Source: Thermodesulfobacteriota bacterium (GTDB taxonomy: Bacteria > Thermosulfidibacterota > Thermosulfidibacteria > Thermosulfidibacterales > B14-G1). Taken from it: DNA of 64,000 bases. A program made the position numbers and the translations under genes. The DNA lies in assembly GCA_024274915.1 (NCBI GenBank), contig JAJSAC010000071.1, forward strand, positions 1 to 64,000, in the 5' to 3' direction. The notes under the pieces are model-generated. The model was given only the letters and a program-made list of their open reading frames with translations. It was not told where the DNA came from and made no database searches. Of this stretch, positions 1 to 6,090 are shown in pieces (positions within the stretch are counted from its first letter, which is position 1; every line of letters begins with the position of its first letter).

Positions 1-373
1 AGACTGTTTCCATTCCTTTTAGTTAGGCTCTAAACATTAATATTAAAGTCATTGGTATCCCAGTTAATCTCTGGTTTCCATTCCTTTTAGTTAGGCTCTA
101 AACGCAGGGTGTTGGCGAGCTCGAAGGCCCGCCTGCGCTGTTTCCATTCCTTTTAGTTAGGCTCTAAACCGAGCCGGACAGCCCGATAGCCCACGGGCCT
201 GGCCCCAGTTTCCATTCCTTTTAGTTAGGCTCTAAACCTCCTTCTCCCTATAGGTTATCAATGATCAATGCGAGCTGTTTCCATTCCTTTTAGTTAGGCT
301 CTAAACAGTTTAATTTTAGTTTTAAAAATATGTTCTAATAGCTGTTTCCATTCCTTTTAGTTAGGCTCTAAAC
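1..373 (-). CRISPR. CRISPR array, six repeats, open on the left
   Basis: Six identical 30-bp repeats start at 6, 74, 140, 208, 277 and 344; each begins GTTTCCATTCC and ends GGCTCTAAAC on the plus strand. Five complete spacers are 36-39 bp long, and bases 1-5 are the end of a further spacer, so the array continues beyond the window. Read on the minus strand the repeat ends in AATGGAAAC, which resembles the 8-nt 5' handle (ATTGAAAC/G) of Cas6-processed type I-B and III crRNAs. I therefore infer minus-strand transcription, with the cas-proximal repeat at 344-373 nearest the leader. Repeats show no decay at the right end. Spacer base composition varies widely (307-343 is very AT-rich, 170-207 very GC-rich), as expected for unrelated foreign sources. 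Confidence 0.97.
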
Positions 374-403
374 CCACGGCTGCGCCATGGCCCTGTCCTG
401 GCT

Positions 404-430
404 TCTATCAGCGATTCACGGAGATGTCAA
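404..430 (-). promoter_or_regulatory. Candidate promoter for the CRISPR array
   Basis: On the minus strand a perfect TTGACA (complement of 425-430) is followed 15 bp later by GATAGA (complement of 404-409). A start near 397 would place transcription about 25 bp before the first repeat. The -10 box is poor and the spacing short, so this is only a candidate. Confidence 0.25.
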
Positions 431-503
431 CAGCCCCCGAATGGCCTACTTCGCCGCTGAAACCTCGGTAGTGCAAAAAACCCCGGGGGTCCGGCGGTAG
501 GAT

Positions 504-547
504 AAGGAGGTAAAAAAACCATGAGCTACTACGAATTCTTATTCTGA
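504..547 (+). other. Mini-ORF with strong Shine-Dalgarno, in-frame TGA
   Basis: AAGGAGGT at 504-511 stands 9 bases ahead of ATG at 521. The frame reads MSYYEFLF and then meets TGA at 545-547. Beyond the TGA the same frame continues with a hydrophobic run (LIAVAILLQL), so with the TGA read as an amino acid the peptide would resemble a small one-pass membrane protein. It may be a leader peptide, the remnant of a small membrane-protein gene, or chance. No homologue is recognised. Confidence 0.3.
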
Positions 548-581
548 CTAATAGCTGTCGCAATCCTACTACAGCTCACTA

Positions 582-603
582 GGGGGCGGCTTTCACCGCC
601 CCC
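582..603. terminator. GC-rich 8-bp hairpin downstream of cas2
   Basis: GGGGGCGG (582-589) pairs perfectly with CCGCCCCC (596-603) around a six-base loop. It lies 10 bp beyond the cas2 stop codon on the minus strand and could end the long cas transcript before the array. There is no T-tract, so classical rho-independent termination is not certain. Confidence 0.45.
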
Positions 604-613
604 ACTTCCACCT

Positions 614-880
614 CTACACAAAAAGTTCCCCGGGGTCGCCCTTCTCCTTCCCCATCACCTCCCTGGAAAAGTACCTCTGAGTCCTAAAAGCATAAAAAAT
701 GACCGAGTCTTCCTCGGACTCCATCACCTGCCGAAGCTCGGCCTTGAGCCTTTCCAGCTGGGCATTGGTCAACTCTCCCTCGAAAACCGACAACTGGACC
801 CAGGTGAGATAACGCCTGCAGATCCTGTGAAACTTCTGGACCCGCTTCTCCCCGGCATCGTAGACCAAAATAACAAACAT
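614..880 (-). CDS. cas2: CRISPR-associated endonuclease Cas2
   Basis: An 88-residue ferredoxin-fold protein that partners Cas1 in the integrase inserting new spacers. The N-terminus MFVILVYDAGE matches the Cas2 beta-1 strand with its conserved aspartate. Further inside are the KFHRICRRYLTWVQLSVFEGELT stretch (spanning about residues 16-38; here named only to locate it) and a C-terminal tail typical of the family. The ATG at 880 is chosen because it overlaps the cas1 stop as ATGA, indicating translational coupling; a reading frame further upstream lies wholly inside cas1. It is the last gene of the leftward cas operon and the one closest to the array. Confidence 0.95.
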   Translation of the reverse strand: MFVILVYDAGEKRVQKFHRICRRYLTWVQLSVFEGELTNAQLERLKAELRQVMESEEDSVIFYAFRTQRYFSREVMGKEKGDPGELFV

Positions 881-1872
881 CACCGGGTCCTCACGTAGGG
901 TACATAGGGCTCCCCTTCCAGAAAGTGGCGGTAAAGCTTGTAGCACTCCAACCTGATGAGTCGCCTGTGGGAAACCTTGCGTCCCAATCCCTTGTGCATC
1001 ACCGTCTCCGCCAGGCGCTGCTCAAAAGCCTCGATAAACTTCTTCCTTCCCCGCTCCTTTAAATAGACCCCTTCCAGCTCCTCGGAAAAATCCTCTGGCC
1101 TGATTTCCTTTCTATTCACCAGGGAAAAGATCACCCGGTCCACAATCAAGGGCTTAAACACTTCCGCCACATCCAGGTTCAGGGTGAAAGACCTCTGGTT
1201 GGTCTCGTGGAGATACCCAATACGGGGATCAAGGTGGGTGCGATAAATCTCGGATAGGGCAGTAACATAAAGGAGTGAGTTGCCGAATGAAATGAGGGCA
1301 TTCATCCTGTTGGCAGGCGGCCTTCTGGAGCGTACTTCAAATGAAAACTCGGGATTTCCGGTAATGGTATCAAAAGCCGTGTAATACATCTCCCGGCCCT
1401 GCCCTTCCACGGCCATGAGCTGGGCAGTGTTGCCAGCCTCCTGAATCTTTCCCATCTGGGCTTCGAGAAGGGCAATCTGCTCCCTGAGCTCCCTGCCCCG
1501 GGAAGCATAAGTGCGTAGCACAAAGAGCATGTTGGCTATAGCCCCATAGACAAAGGCCCGGGCCAATCCCATGCGCCATTCGTCCTTCAAGAAATGCTGG
1601 GCCTGTTTCAGGATGATTAGCCCTGAGTTCATGTACTCCCGGGGATAGTAGGTACCCACGTAATAACCATAATGGTTGAAGAAGTGGAGAATCACATTCT
1701 TCCTGGTCAAAAATTCCAGAAAGCGCTTGTTGAGGGTTACCTCGGAGAAGACACACAAGGCCTCCACCGTTTCCACAGGCATCACCCTTTTGCCCTCTTC
1801 GGTGGCGAGAATAAGGGTGTTGCCCTCCCTTTTGAGCTCGCCGTCGGAAAAGATGTAAAGAACCCGTTTCAT
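880..1872 (-). CDS. cas1: CRISPR-associated endonuclease Cas1
   Basis: A 330-residue Cas1, the catalytic integrase subunit of spacer acquisition. The start at 1872 gives the family N-terminus MKRVLYIFSDGEL, with a GGGAAGG ribosome site just upstream. The metal ligands are visible: Glu in MAVEGQGREMYY (about residue 155), His in GYLHETNQRSF (about 220) and the acidic DVAEVFKPLIVDR segment just after. The sequence is of the type I-B/III-associated group. It is coupled to cas2 by an ATGA overlap and follows a VapC-like toxin gene by 17 bp, so it is probably co-transcribed with that toxin-antitoxin pair and with cas4. Confidence 0.95.
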   Translation of the reverse strand: MKRVLYIFSDGELKREGNTLILATEEGKRVMPVETVEALCVFSEVTLNKRFLEFLTRKNVILHFFNHYGYYVGTYYPREYMNSGLIILKQAQHFLKDEWRMGLARAFVYGAIANMLFVLRTYASRGRELREQIALLEAQMGKIQEAGNTAQLMAVEGQGREMYYTAFDTITGNPEFSFEVRSRRPPANRMNALISFGNSLLYVTALSEIYRTHLDPRIGYLHETNQRSFTLNLDVAEVFKPLIVDRVIFSLVNRKEIRPEDFSEELEGVYLKERGRKKFIEAFEQRLAETVMHKGLGRKVSHRRLIRLECYKLYRHFLEGEPYVPYVRTR

Positions 1873-1889
1873 CAGCCTTCCCGGGGAGC

Positions 1890-2285
1890 TCAATAGAACC
1901 TGAGATCCACCACCTGAGCCATTCTATCGAAATCCACATCATTGTGGAGGATGAACAGGTTGTTCTCTATGGCCGTCTGGGCAATGAGGCAATCGATCGT
2001 GCTGGTCAGGGTTATCCCTCTTCTACGGCATTCAAAATAGATCCTGGCAGCACTAGCAAAAGATTCCTTCCAATCCCTTAAACAATAGAACCTATGAGTG
2101 CCCAGATACTCTTTGAGCTGCTCAAACTCCTTTGCGGTCTTAACACCCTGCAGAAGTTCCTGATAAATGAAGGAATTGATACCAAAGGGAAGGCCAGTGG
2201 CCAGAATAAAATCAAGCTTCTCCACGGCCTCGTTTCCCTCACCCCTGAAGTAGTCGATGAGCACGGATGTATCCACCAGGACCAC
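1890..2285 (-). CDS. vapC: PIN-domain toxin, VapC family
   Basis: A 131-residue PIN-domain ribonuclease, probably a VapC toxin that cuts tRNA or other RNA when its antitoxin is lost. The four acidic positions of PIN enzymes are visible: Asp in VDTSVLIDYF (residue 5), Glu in YQELLQG (about 43), Asp in STIDCLIAQ (about 97) and Asp in HNDVDFDRM near the C-terminus. It lies 1 bp after the antitoxin gene 2287-2487 and 17 bp before cas1, so the pair is embedded between cas4 and cas1 in the cas operon. The RNA target is unknown. Confidence 0.88.
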   Translation of the reverse strand: MVLVDTSVLIDYFRGEGNEAVEKLDFILATGLPFGINSFIYQELLQGVKTAKEFEQLKEYLGTHRFYCLRDWKESFASAARIYFECRRRGITLTSTIDCLIAQTAIENNLFILHNDVDFDRMAQVVDLRFY

Positions 2286-2286
2286 C

Positions 2287-2487
2287 TTAACGCCCTCTCC
2301 TCAAGGCCTTATAGTCATAGTCTTCCCTGAAGCTGATCTTCCCCCTGAGCTTGCGCAGGTCCACCCTACGACGGGCTTCCACGTACTCCCTTAGGGCTTC
2401 GTGTATAAGCTCCTTTTTGGTCTTTGCCTTTGAGTATTTGAAGGCCTCCCTCAACAGTTCGTCATCCAATACAATATTTGTCCTCAC
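2287..2487 (-). CDS. vapB: VapB-type ribbon-helix-helix antitoxin
   Basis: A 66-residue protein with an N-terminal RTNIVLDDELLREAF strand-helix that fits the ribbon-helix-helix fold of VapB antitoxins. The basic C-terminal half (RRRVDLRKLRGKISF) would wrap the toxin. The GTG at 2487 is preferred because a perfect AGGAGG (2495-2500) stands 7 bases upstream; a TTG one codon earlier is the alternative. As in other vapBC operons it precedes its toxin gene and has its own strong -10 box upstream, so it probably represses that promoter. Confidence 0.85.
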   Translation of the reverse strand: MRTNIVLDDELLREAFKYSKAKTKKELIHEALREYVEARRRVDLRKLRGKISFREDYDYKALRRGR

Positions 2488-2507
2488 CAATACACCTCCT
2501 TATACAC

Positions 2508-2516
2508 ATTATAACA
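2508..2516 (-). promoter_or_regulatory. Extended -10 promoter of the vapBC pair
   Basis: The minus strand carries TGTTATAAT (a perfect TATAAT, complement of 2508-2513, with the TG extension). It lies about 20 bp upstream of the antitoxin start. No good -35 hexamer is present at the standard distance, which is acceptable for an extended -10. It implies that vapBC, and cas1-cas2 behind it, can be transcribed independently of the upstream cas genes. Confidence 0.5.
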
Positions 2517-2620
2517 CACACAATAAAAGAAGACGGTCATTAAATCAAGCCCAGTAATACCAGCGTGATAAATCCCATCCTGTCATCCCTAACAAAAAGT
2601 AAACTTCAGCAGGGTCATCA

Positions 2621-3124
2621 TTAACCCCAGCACAACTCATTGAAAGAACAAGACTTACAATACTTGATCTTTCTAGCCGATGGAGGCTCATCTGCCAATA
2701 GAACCGGCATCATCTGCTTCGTGAGAGCCTCAACTTCCCCCTCCAGCTCAGGGGTCAGCTCCACTCTCTCTGTCTTACGCTCCTTGGGAAAGAGTAAAAT
2801 CCCTTCCAACTCTAGACCCTTTTCGTGCTTCAAGTAATAAAGATAATAAGCAAGCTGTAGGTGAGCGGCCTTTTTATGCCTGGAAGTGCGCTTCACTTCT
2901 GCCACCAGCTCTCCCCTCACCAGATCTATCTTCAACAGGTTATCTACGAAAATCTCTTTCCTGTCTCTTTGATAAGAAAACTCGTGACTAATACGTCCCA
3001 GATCCAGCAACTCATGGTCCTGGGCAGGATTTATGTGGTGGAAATAAAACCACGCTTCCCGGGGACAAATCTGGTAGGCGTAAAAAACCGTGGCGTTGAT
3101 TCTGCTGGCCAAAACCGCCGTCAC
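2621..3124 (-). CDS. cas4: CRISPR-associated exonuclease Cas4
   Basis: A 167-residue Cas4 nuclease of the PD-(D/E)XK fold with an iron-sulfur cluster, acting with Cas1-Cas2 to trim prespacers and select those with a proper PAM. Visible are the first cluster cysteine in QICPREAWF (about residue 20), the nuclease core GELVAEVKRTSR (about 71-82) and the last three cysteines in CKSCSFNELCWG at the C-terminus. The start overlaps the end of the preceding ATPase gene by 4 bp. A decayed copy of the 5' part of another cas4 lies at 4443-4557. Confidence 0.95.
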   Translation of the reverse strand: MTAVLASRINATVFYAYQICPREAWFYFHHINPAQDHELLDLGRISHEFSYQRDRKEIFVDNLLKIDLVRGELVAEVKRTSRHKKAAHLQLAYYLYYLKHEKGLELEGILLFPKERKTERVELTPELEGEVEALTKQMMPVLLADEPPSARKIKYCKSCSFNELCWG

Positions 3125-4392
3125 AGCTCCTCTCCCAAATCCAAGAAAGGCAAGGCATAAAAAGGCAAAAAACTCACCAAGGTCCCTTCAACTTCTTTGG
3201 AAAATGTCTCACCAGAATGGATCACATAGGCTCTTGAGGGCCTGTATTTCTTTATGAAGCTCGTAAGGGATCTTCCGGGACTCTTGGCCAATCCCGATTT
3301 CACCTCCACCGGAACAACTCCTCCCCTCTCCTGGATAACAAAGTCCACCTCTGCCCCCGATTTGGTCCTCCAAAAGTGTAGCTCTTTTCCCTCCTTCAAC
3401 ATCTCCCCAGCCACCAGGTTCTCCAGCAGATGCCCTTTCTCGGCCCTGAGTTCCCAACCCCTGAAGTCCTTGCATACATAGTTCCTCATCCCCACATCCT
3501 GAAAATAGACCTTGGGGTTCTTCACTATCTCCAGACGTTTGTTGGTAAAGAAGGGCCGAGAGAGGGAAATAACGTATGTCTCTTCCAGAATGGATAGATG
3601 CTCTTTGAGGGAAGAATATGAAAGGCCAGAGACTCGAGAGAGTTCTTCGTACCGGATGACTCCCCCCACCTGTAGGGCCAGGGCCCTGAGCAGCTTCTGA
3701 AGGTTAGACTCGGTGGACAGCCGAAAAAATCCTTTTATGTCCCTCAGAAGATAAGTAGTAAAGATGCCCTTCAACACCTCTTCTTTCTCTTCCCTATCTC
3801 GAGAGGTTGCCACCCTGGGGTATCCTCCCCAAGTGCAAAACTCCTCCACCAGGGTCATGAGCTTTTTGTGTAAGGCATCAGGAAGGGGTCTCTCTTCAAG
3901 AATACGCTCTTGAATTAATGGAAACAGATCCCGGGCTCTGTATCCTAGAAACTCCTCAAGACTCAAGGGGTAAAGCTCCAGAATAAAGATCCTTCCCACC
4001 AGGGCTGAGGCCGCCTTAACAGCCAAATCCAGGCTTGAAGAACCTGAAATAAAGAACTTGGCGGGATAACTGTCGTATAGAAACTTGAGATGCCCGCCTC
4101 CAGCTCTGCTGTGCTGAAACTCGTCTATGAAGACATACCTCTTCCCCTCCACATAAAGCCTGGCAAAGGCTTTTATGTCCTCATCAAAGAGGCTCACAAG
4201 CTCTGGATCTTCAAAGTCCAGAAAGACCCTGGGTTCGGAGAAGCCGTCGTAGATATGCCTCATAAGGGTAGTCTTTCCCACCTGCCTGGCACCAAAGATG
4301 GCAATGATCTCGGGGGCTTCAATAAGCTTCCGGATTTTCCCCTCTAAGGTCCTTGGGATATAAATTTTATCGTTTCTATTTCTCATAGCCAT
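3121..4392 (-). CDS. AAA ATPase with C-terminal DUF4143 domain
   Basis: A 423-residue protein of the common archaeal/thermophile ATPase-DUF4143 family. The N-terminal AAA_14 part has Walker A GARQVGKTTLM (about residues 34-44) and Walker B YVFIDEFQH (about 96-104). The C-terminal DUF4143 part contains GAEVDFVI and VPVEVKSG, acidic and lysine residues that look like a PD-(D/E)XK-type core. Families like this are often carried on mobile or accessory DNA and their role is not settled. It lies inside the cas operon between the type I-B effector genes and cas4, overlapping cas4 by 4 bp. Whether it has anything to do with CRISPR function cannot be told from sequence. Confidence 0.85.
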   Translation of the reverse strand: MAMRNRNDKIYIPRTLEGKIRKLIEAPEIIAIFGARQVGKTTLMRHIYDGFSEPRVFLDFEDPELVSLFDEDIKAFARLYVEGKRYVFIDEFQHSRAGGGHLKFLYDSYPAKFFISGSSSLDLAVKAASALVGRIFILELYPLSLEEFLGYRARDLFPLIQERILEERPLPDALHKKLMTLVEEFCTWGGYPRVATSRDREEKEEVLKGIFTTYLLRDIKGFFRLSTESNLQKLLRALALQVGGVIRYEELSRVSGLSYSSLKEHLSILEETYVISLSRPFFTNKRLEIVKNPKVYFQDVGMRNYVCKDFRGWELRAEKGHLLENLVAGEMLKEGKELHFWRTKSGAEVDFVIQERGGVVPVEVKSGLAKSPGRSLTSFIKKYRPSRAYVIHSGETFSKEVEGTLVSFLPFYALPFLDLGEEL

Positions 4393-4442
4393 GAAAAAAT
4401 AGCAGGGTTATTTCGAAAAGACAACCCCATAAGTAGTAAAAG

Positions 4443-4557
4443 AGATCCTTATGGCAAAATGACCATGCTCCTGGTCATGGTTGATCCGATGGTAATAAGC
4501 CACGCTTCCCGGGGACAAACCCGGTGAGCGTAGAAAATGGTGGCGTTGATTGTTCGA
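4443..4557 (-). pseudogene. Decayed 5' fragment of a second cas4
   Basis: On the minus strand this stretch encodes INATIFYAHRVCPREAWL and, after a one-base frameshift, YYHRINHDQEHG. This aligns with residues 9-38 of the intact Cas4 at 2621-3124 (INATVFYAYQICPREAWF, FHHINPAQDHE). It has no start codon, is frameshifted after the Trp of PREAW, and similarity fades by about 4443. Amino-acid differences show it is a diverged cas4 and not a recent copy. It lies directly downstream of the toxin gene ending at 4561, so insertion of the toxin-antitoxin and ATPase genes may have destroyed it. Confidence 0.75.
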
Positions 4558-4560
4558 AGA

Positions 4561-4971
4561 TTAGCGGTCATCTTCAAGCCAGATAAACTCCACTTCTTCC
4601 CTGGTCTTTCGAAACTCGGGATCACCAGTGAGTAGGGCAGCTTTTTTTAGTTTGGCCAGGGCCAGAGCAAAACAGTCAGCATAGGCAATGGGATACTTGG
4701 CCTTCAGTTTAGCCGCTTCCCAGGTCAAACCTATATCTGCTTCTACAATAGCGATTGGGTACCTTTCCAATCTCTGAATTATTGTGCAGGCAGATTTCCA
4801 TCCTTTAAACTTTGCAGTGGCGTAAAAAACCTCTCCCCAGTTAACCACACTCATCCACCCCTGGGCTTCTCCCCTGATGCACTCCTCAAGAGCCTCTTGA
4901 ACTTGCCCAGCCCCGCTCTCGTTTTCGTAAAAAGCGATGATAGCAAAGCTATCGAATACGTAGCTCCTCAC
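4561..4971 (-). CDS. PIN-domain toxin, VapC family
   Basis: A 136-residue PIN-domain protein beginning (M)RSYVFDSFAIIAFYENE, with PIN acidic positions at Asp in VFDSFAI, Glu in NWGEVFY, and Asp in AYADCFALAL and LTGDPEF. It probably is an RNA-cleaving toxin neutralised by the AbrB-type protein encoded upstream. The GTG at 4971 gives the family-like N-terminus; a longer frame starting at 4995 is possible. It overlaps the antitoxin gene by 23 bp, implying coupled translation. It belongs to a PIN-AbrB pair distinct from the vapBC at 1.9-2.5 kb. Confidence 0.85.
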   Translation of the reverse strand: MRSYVFDSFAIIAFYENESGAGQVQEALEECIRGEAQGWMSVVNWGEVFYATAKFKGWKSACTIIQRLERYPIAIVEADIGLTWEAAKLKAKYPIAYADCFALALAKLKKAALLTGDPEFRKTREEVEFIWLEDDR

Positions 4972-5191
4972 GCTCAGCCTCTCTCTTCCTCTCATCCAAT
5001 AAATACTTTAAGACTTTACCTTTAGTATCCAGCAGCCCTCTGTCTTTCCGCAATATCGCCTCTGCAGGTTCAAAGACAATCTTGCCCTCTTCCACCGATA
5101 CAACGAGCGTGGAACCCTTCCGAATATTCAGCTTCTTTCTAATAGAAGCAGGGATAACCACCTGGCCCTTGGCACTAACGGTCACCCACAT
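4949..5191 (-). CDS. AbrB/MazE-fold antitoxin
   Basis: An 80-residue protein whose N-terminus (VTVSAKGQVVIPASIRKKLNIRKGSTLVV) is the SpoVT/AbrB swapped-hairpin DNA-binding fold, also found in VapB-type antitoxins. The charged C-terminus (LLDERKREAEREELRIR) would bind the toxin. It is translated ahead of its toxin gene. A perfect 8-bp palindrome over its -10 box (5214-5233) is very likely its own operator, giving classic autorepression. Confidence 0.88.
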   Translation of the reverse strand: MWVTVSAKGQVVIPASIRKKLNIRKGSTLVVSVEEGKIVFEPAEAILRKDRGLLDTKGKVLKYLLDERKREAEREELRIR

Positions 5192-5213
5192 TCCTTACCC
5201 TCCCAAATTAGTC

Positions 5214-5233
5214 TTACCTTAAGTATAAGGTAA
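5214..5233. promoter_or_regulatory. Palindromic operator of the AbrB-PIN module
   Basis: Arms TTACCTTA and TAAGGTAA form a perfect 8-bp inverted repeat around a four-base centre (AGTA on the plus strand). The palindrome covers the -10 box of the promoter reading into the antitoxin gene, so bound antitoxin would exclude RNA polymerase. Confidence 0.7.
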
Positions 5234-5250
5234 AACGAAATGGACTGCAA
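5222..5250 (-). promoter_or_regulatory. Sigma-70-type promoter of the AbrB-PIN module
   Basis: On the minus strand TTGCAG (complement of 5245-5250) and TATACT (complement of 5222-5227) are 17 bp apart. Transcription would start near 5215, about 25 bp before the antitoxin ATG. Confidence 0.65.
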
Positions 5251-5274
5251 CCCTGCCGTTCTAAATCCAGAAGG

Positions 5275-5706
5275 CTAACTTCCACTTTCCCCCAAACTCT
5301 CCAATGCGCTCACCAACTCATCCGGGGTGTACACAGGGATTTTGGCCTTCTTAAACTCAGACAAGTCTCTGGTGACAATGGCCTCTGCCCCTGCCTTCAA
5401 AGCGGAAGCATACAGCACGCCATCCTCGAAGTCGTGAAAGCCCGCCTCCAGGGCCTCATCGAGTACAGACCTGTTCACCGGAGCAATCTCGAACAGGGAG
5501 AGGAGGGTTTTTATATGGCGAGAGGCTTCTTTTGCCCCCAAGGCCTTCCCGATGAGGTAGTGAATAGTTGTAACAGTGGTGGCACATAAGAGTCCCGTAA
5601 TCTCGGAGCGCTCCACCTTTGTGAAAAGATAAAGGGCGTCCTCGACAAAAGGCTCTCTATCGAGCAAAAGATCCAGAACCACATTGGTGTCGAAAAGAAC
5701 CCTCAT
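5275..5706 (-). CDS. PIN-domain protein, probable toxin
   Basis: A 143-residue PIN-domain protein starting MRVLFDTNVVLDLLLDREPF, with acidic catalytic-type residues in LFDTNVV (Asp6), HDFEDGVLYASA (Glu/Asp, about 90-95) and VTRDLSEF (Asp, about 114). This spacing matches the PIN_3-type subfamily often paired with small ribbon-helix-helix antitoxins. It overlaps the upstream antitoxin gene by 4 bp and would be translated with it. The pair is the third toxin-antitoxin module of the island and lies between cas3 and the second module. Confidence 0.85.
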   Translation of the reverse strand: MRVLFDTNVVLDLLLDREPFVEDALYLFTKVERSEITGLLCATTVTTIHYLIGKALGAKEASRHIKTLLSLFEIAPVNRSVLDEALEAGFHDFEDGVLYASALKAGAEAIVTRDLSEFKKAKIPVYTPDELVSALESLGESGS

Positions 5707-5945
5707 AGGTACTTTTCTTTTAGGTGCCTCTTATAATCATCCTCGTCGACGCCTCTACCTTTCAGGATACCCCTCAAAGAAGCCACCGTTGGGGAAGCGG
5801 CCTTTTCAGAAGACTTCTCTCCTTTTCGGAGCACATAGAAAAAGTCAGCCACAAGGGCAGACACCGACTTTCCCCTCTTTGCCGCATAACCCTTGGCCTC
5901 TTTAATCAGCTTCTCATCAAGTCTTAAAGTCAACTTAGTGGCCAT
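5703..5945 (-). CDS. Small ribbon-helix-helix-like antitoxin
   Basis: An 80-residue protein with an N-terminal ATKLTLRLDEKLIKEAKGYAA segment that fits a ribbon-helix-helix DNA-binding domain (DUF6364-like). Its charged C-terminus probably contacts the PIN toxin encoded just downstream. A GGAGGGG ribosome site precedes the ATG and a good promoter lies at 5978-6005. Confidence 0.8.
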   Translation of the reverse strand: MATKLTLRLDEKLIKEAKGYAAKRGKSVSALVADFFYVLRKGEKSSEKAASPTVASLRGILKGRGVDEDDYKRHLKEKYL

Positions 5946-5977
5946 ATCCCCTCCTTTGTACGGCTACTTTGTAAATA

Positions 5978-6005
5978 AGTATACGTCTAAGAAGCGGATC
6001 GTCAA
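5978..6005 (-). promoter_or_regulatory. Sigma-70-type promoter of the third toxin-antitoxin module
   Basis: Minus-strand TTGACG (complement of 6000-6005) and TATACT (complement of 5978-5983) are separated by 16 bp. The predicted start near 5971 leaves a 25-base leader before the antitoxin ATG. It gives this module its own expression behind cas3. Confidence 0.65.
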
Positions 6006-6090
6006 GGCTATAAAATTCTATTCTATGCAGCTCATGAACTGCCTCTTCCAACCAAAGTCTCCACTTCGGTCGTGGCTAGTACAGCTAAAG

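Larger units (their letters stand above)
374..613. other. Probable CRISPR leader and cas2-array intergenic region
   Basis: This 240-bp stretch lies between the last repeat and the stop codon of cas2 and holds no long gene. If the array is read on the minus strand, its repeat-proximal part is the leader. It is not AT-rich, which is unusual for a leader. Within it are a candidate minus-strand promoter (404-430), a plus-strand mini-ORF with a strong ribosome site (504-547) and an 8-bp GC hairpin (582-603), listed separately. Confidence 0.5.

Noticed and set aside
6-373. Self-targeting spacers matching genes of this window
   Set aside because: No convincing match of any of the five spacers to the rest of the window was noticed by eye; a whole-genome search would be needed.
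374-480. A further spacer and degenerate terminal repeat beyond 373
   Set aside because: No stretch resembling the repeat is found after 373, so the array ends there.
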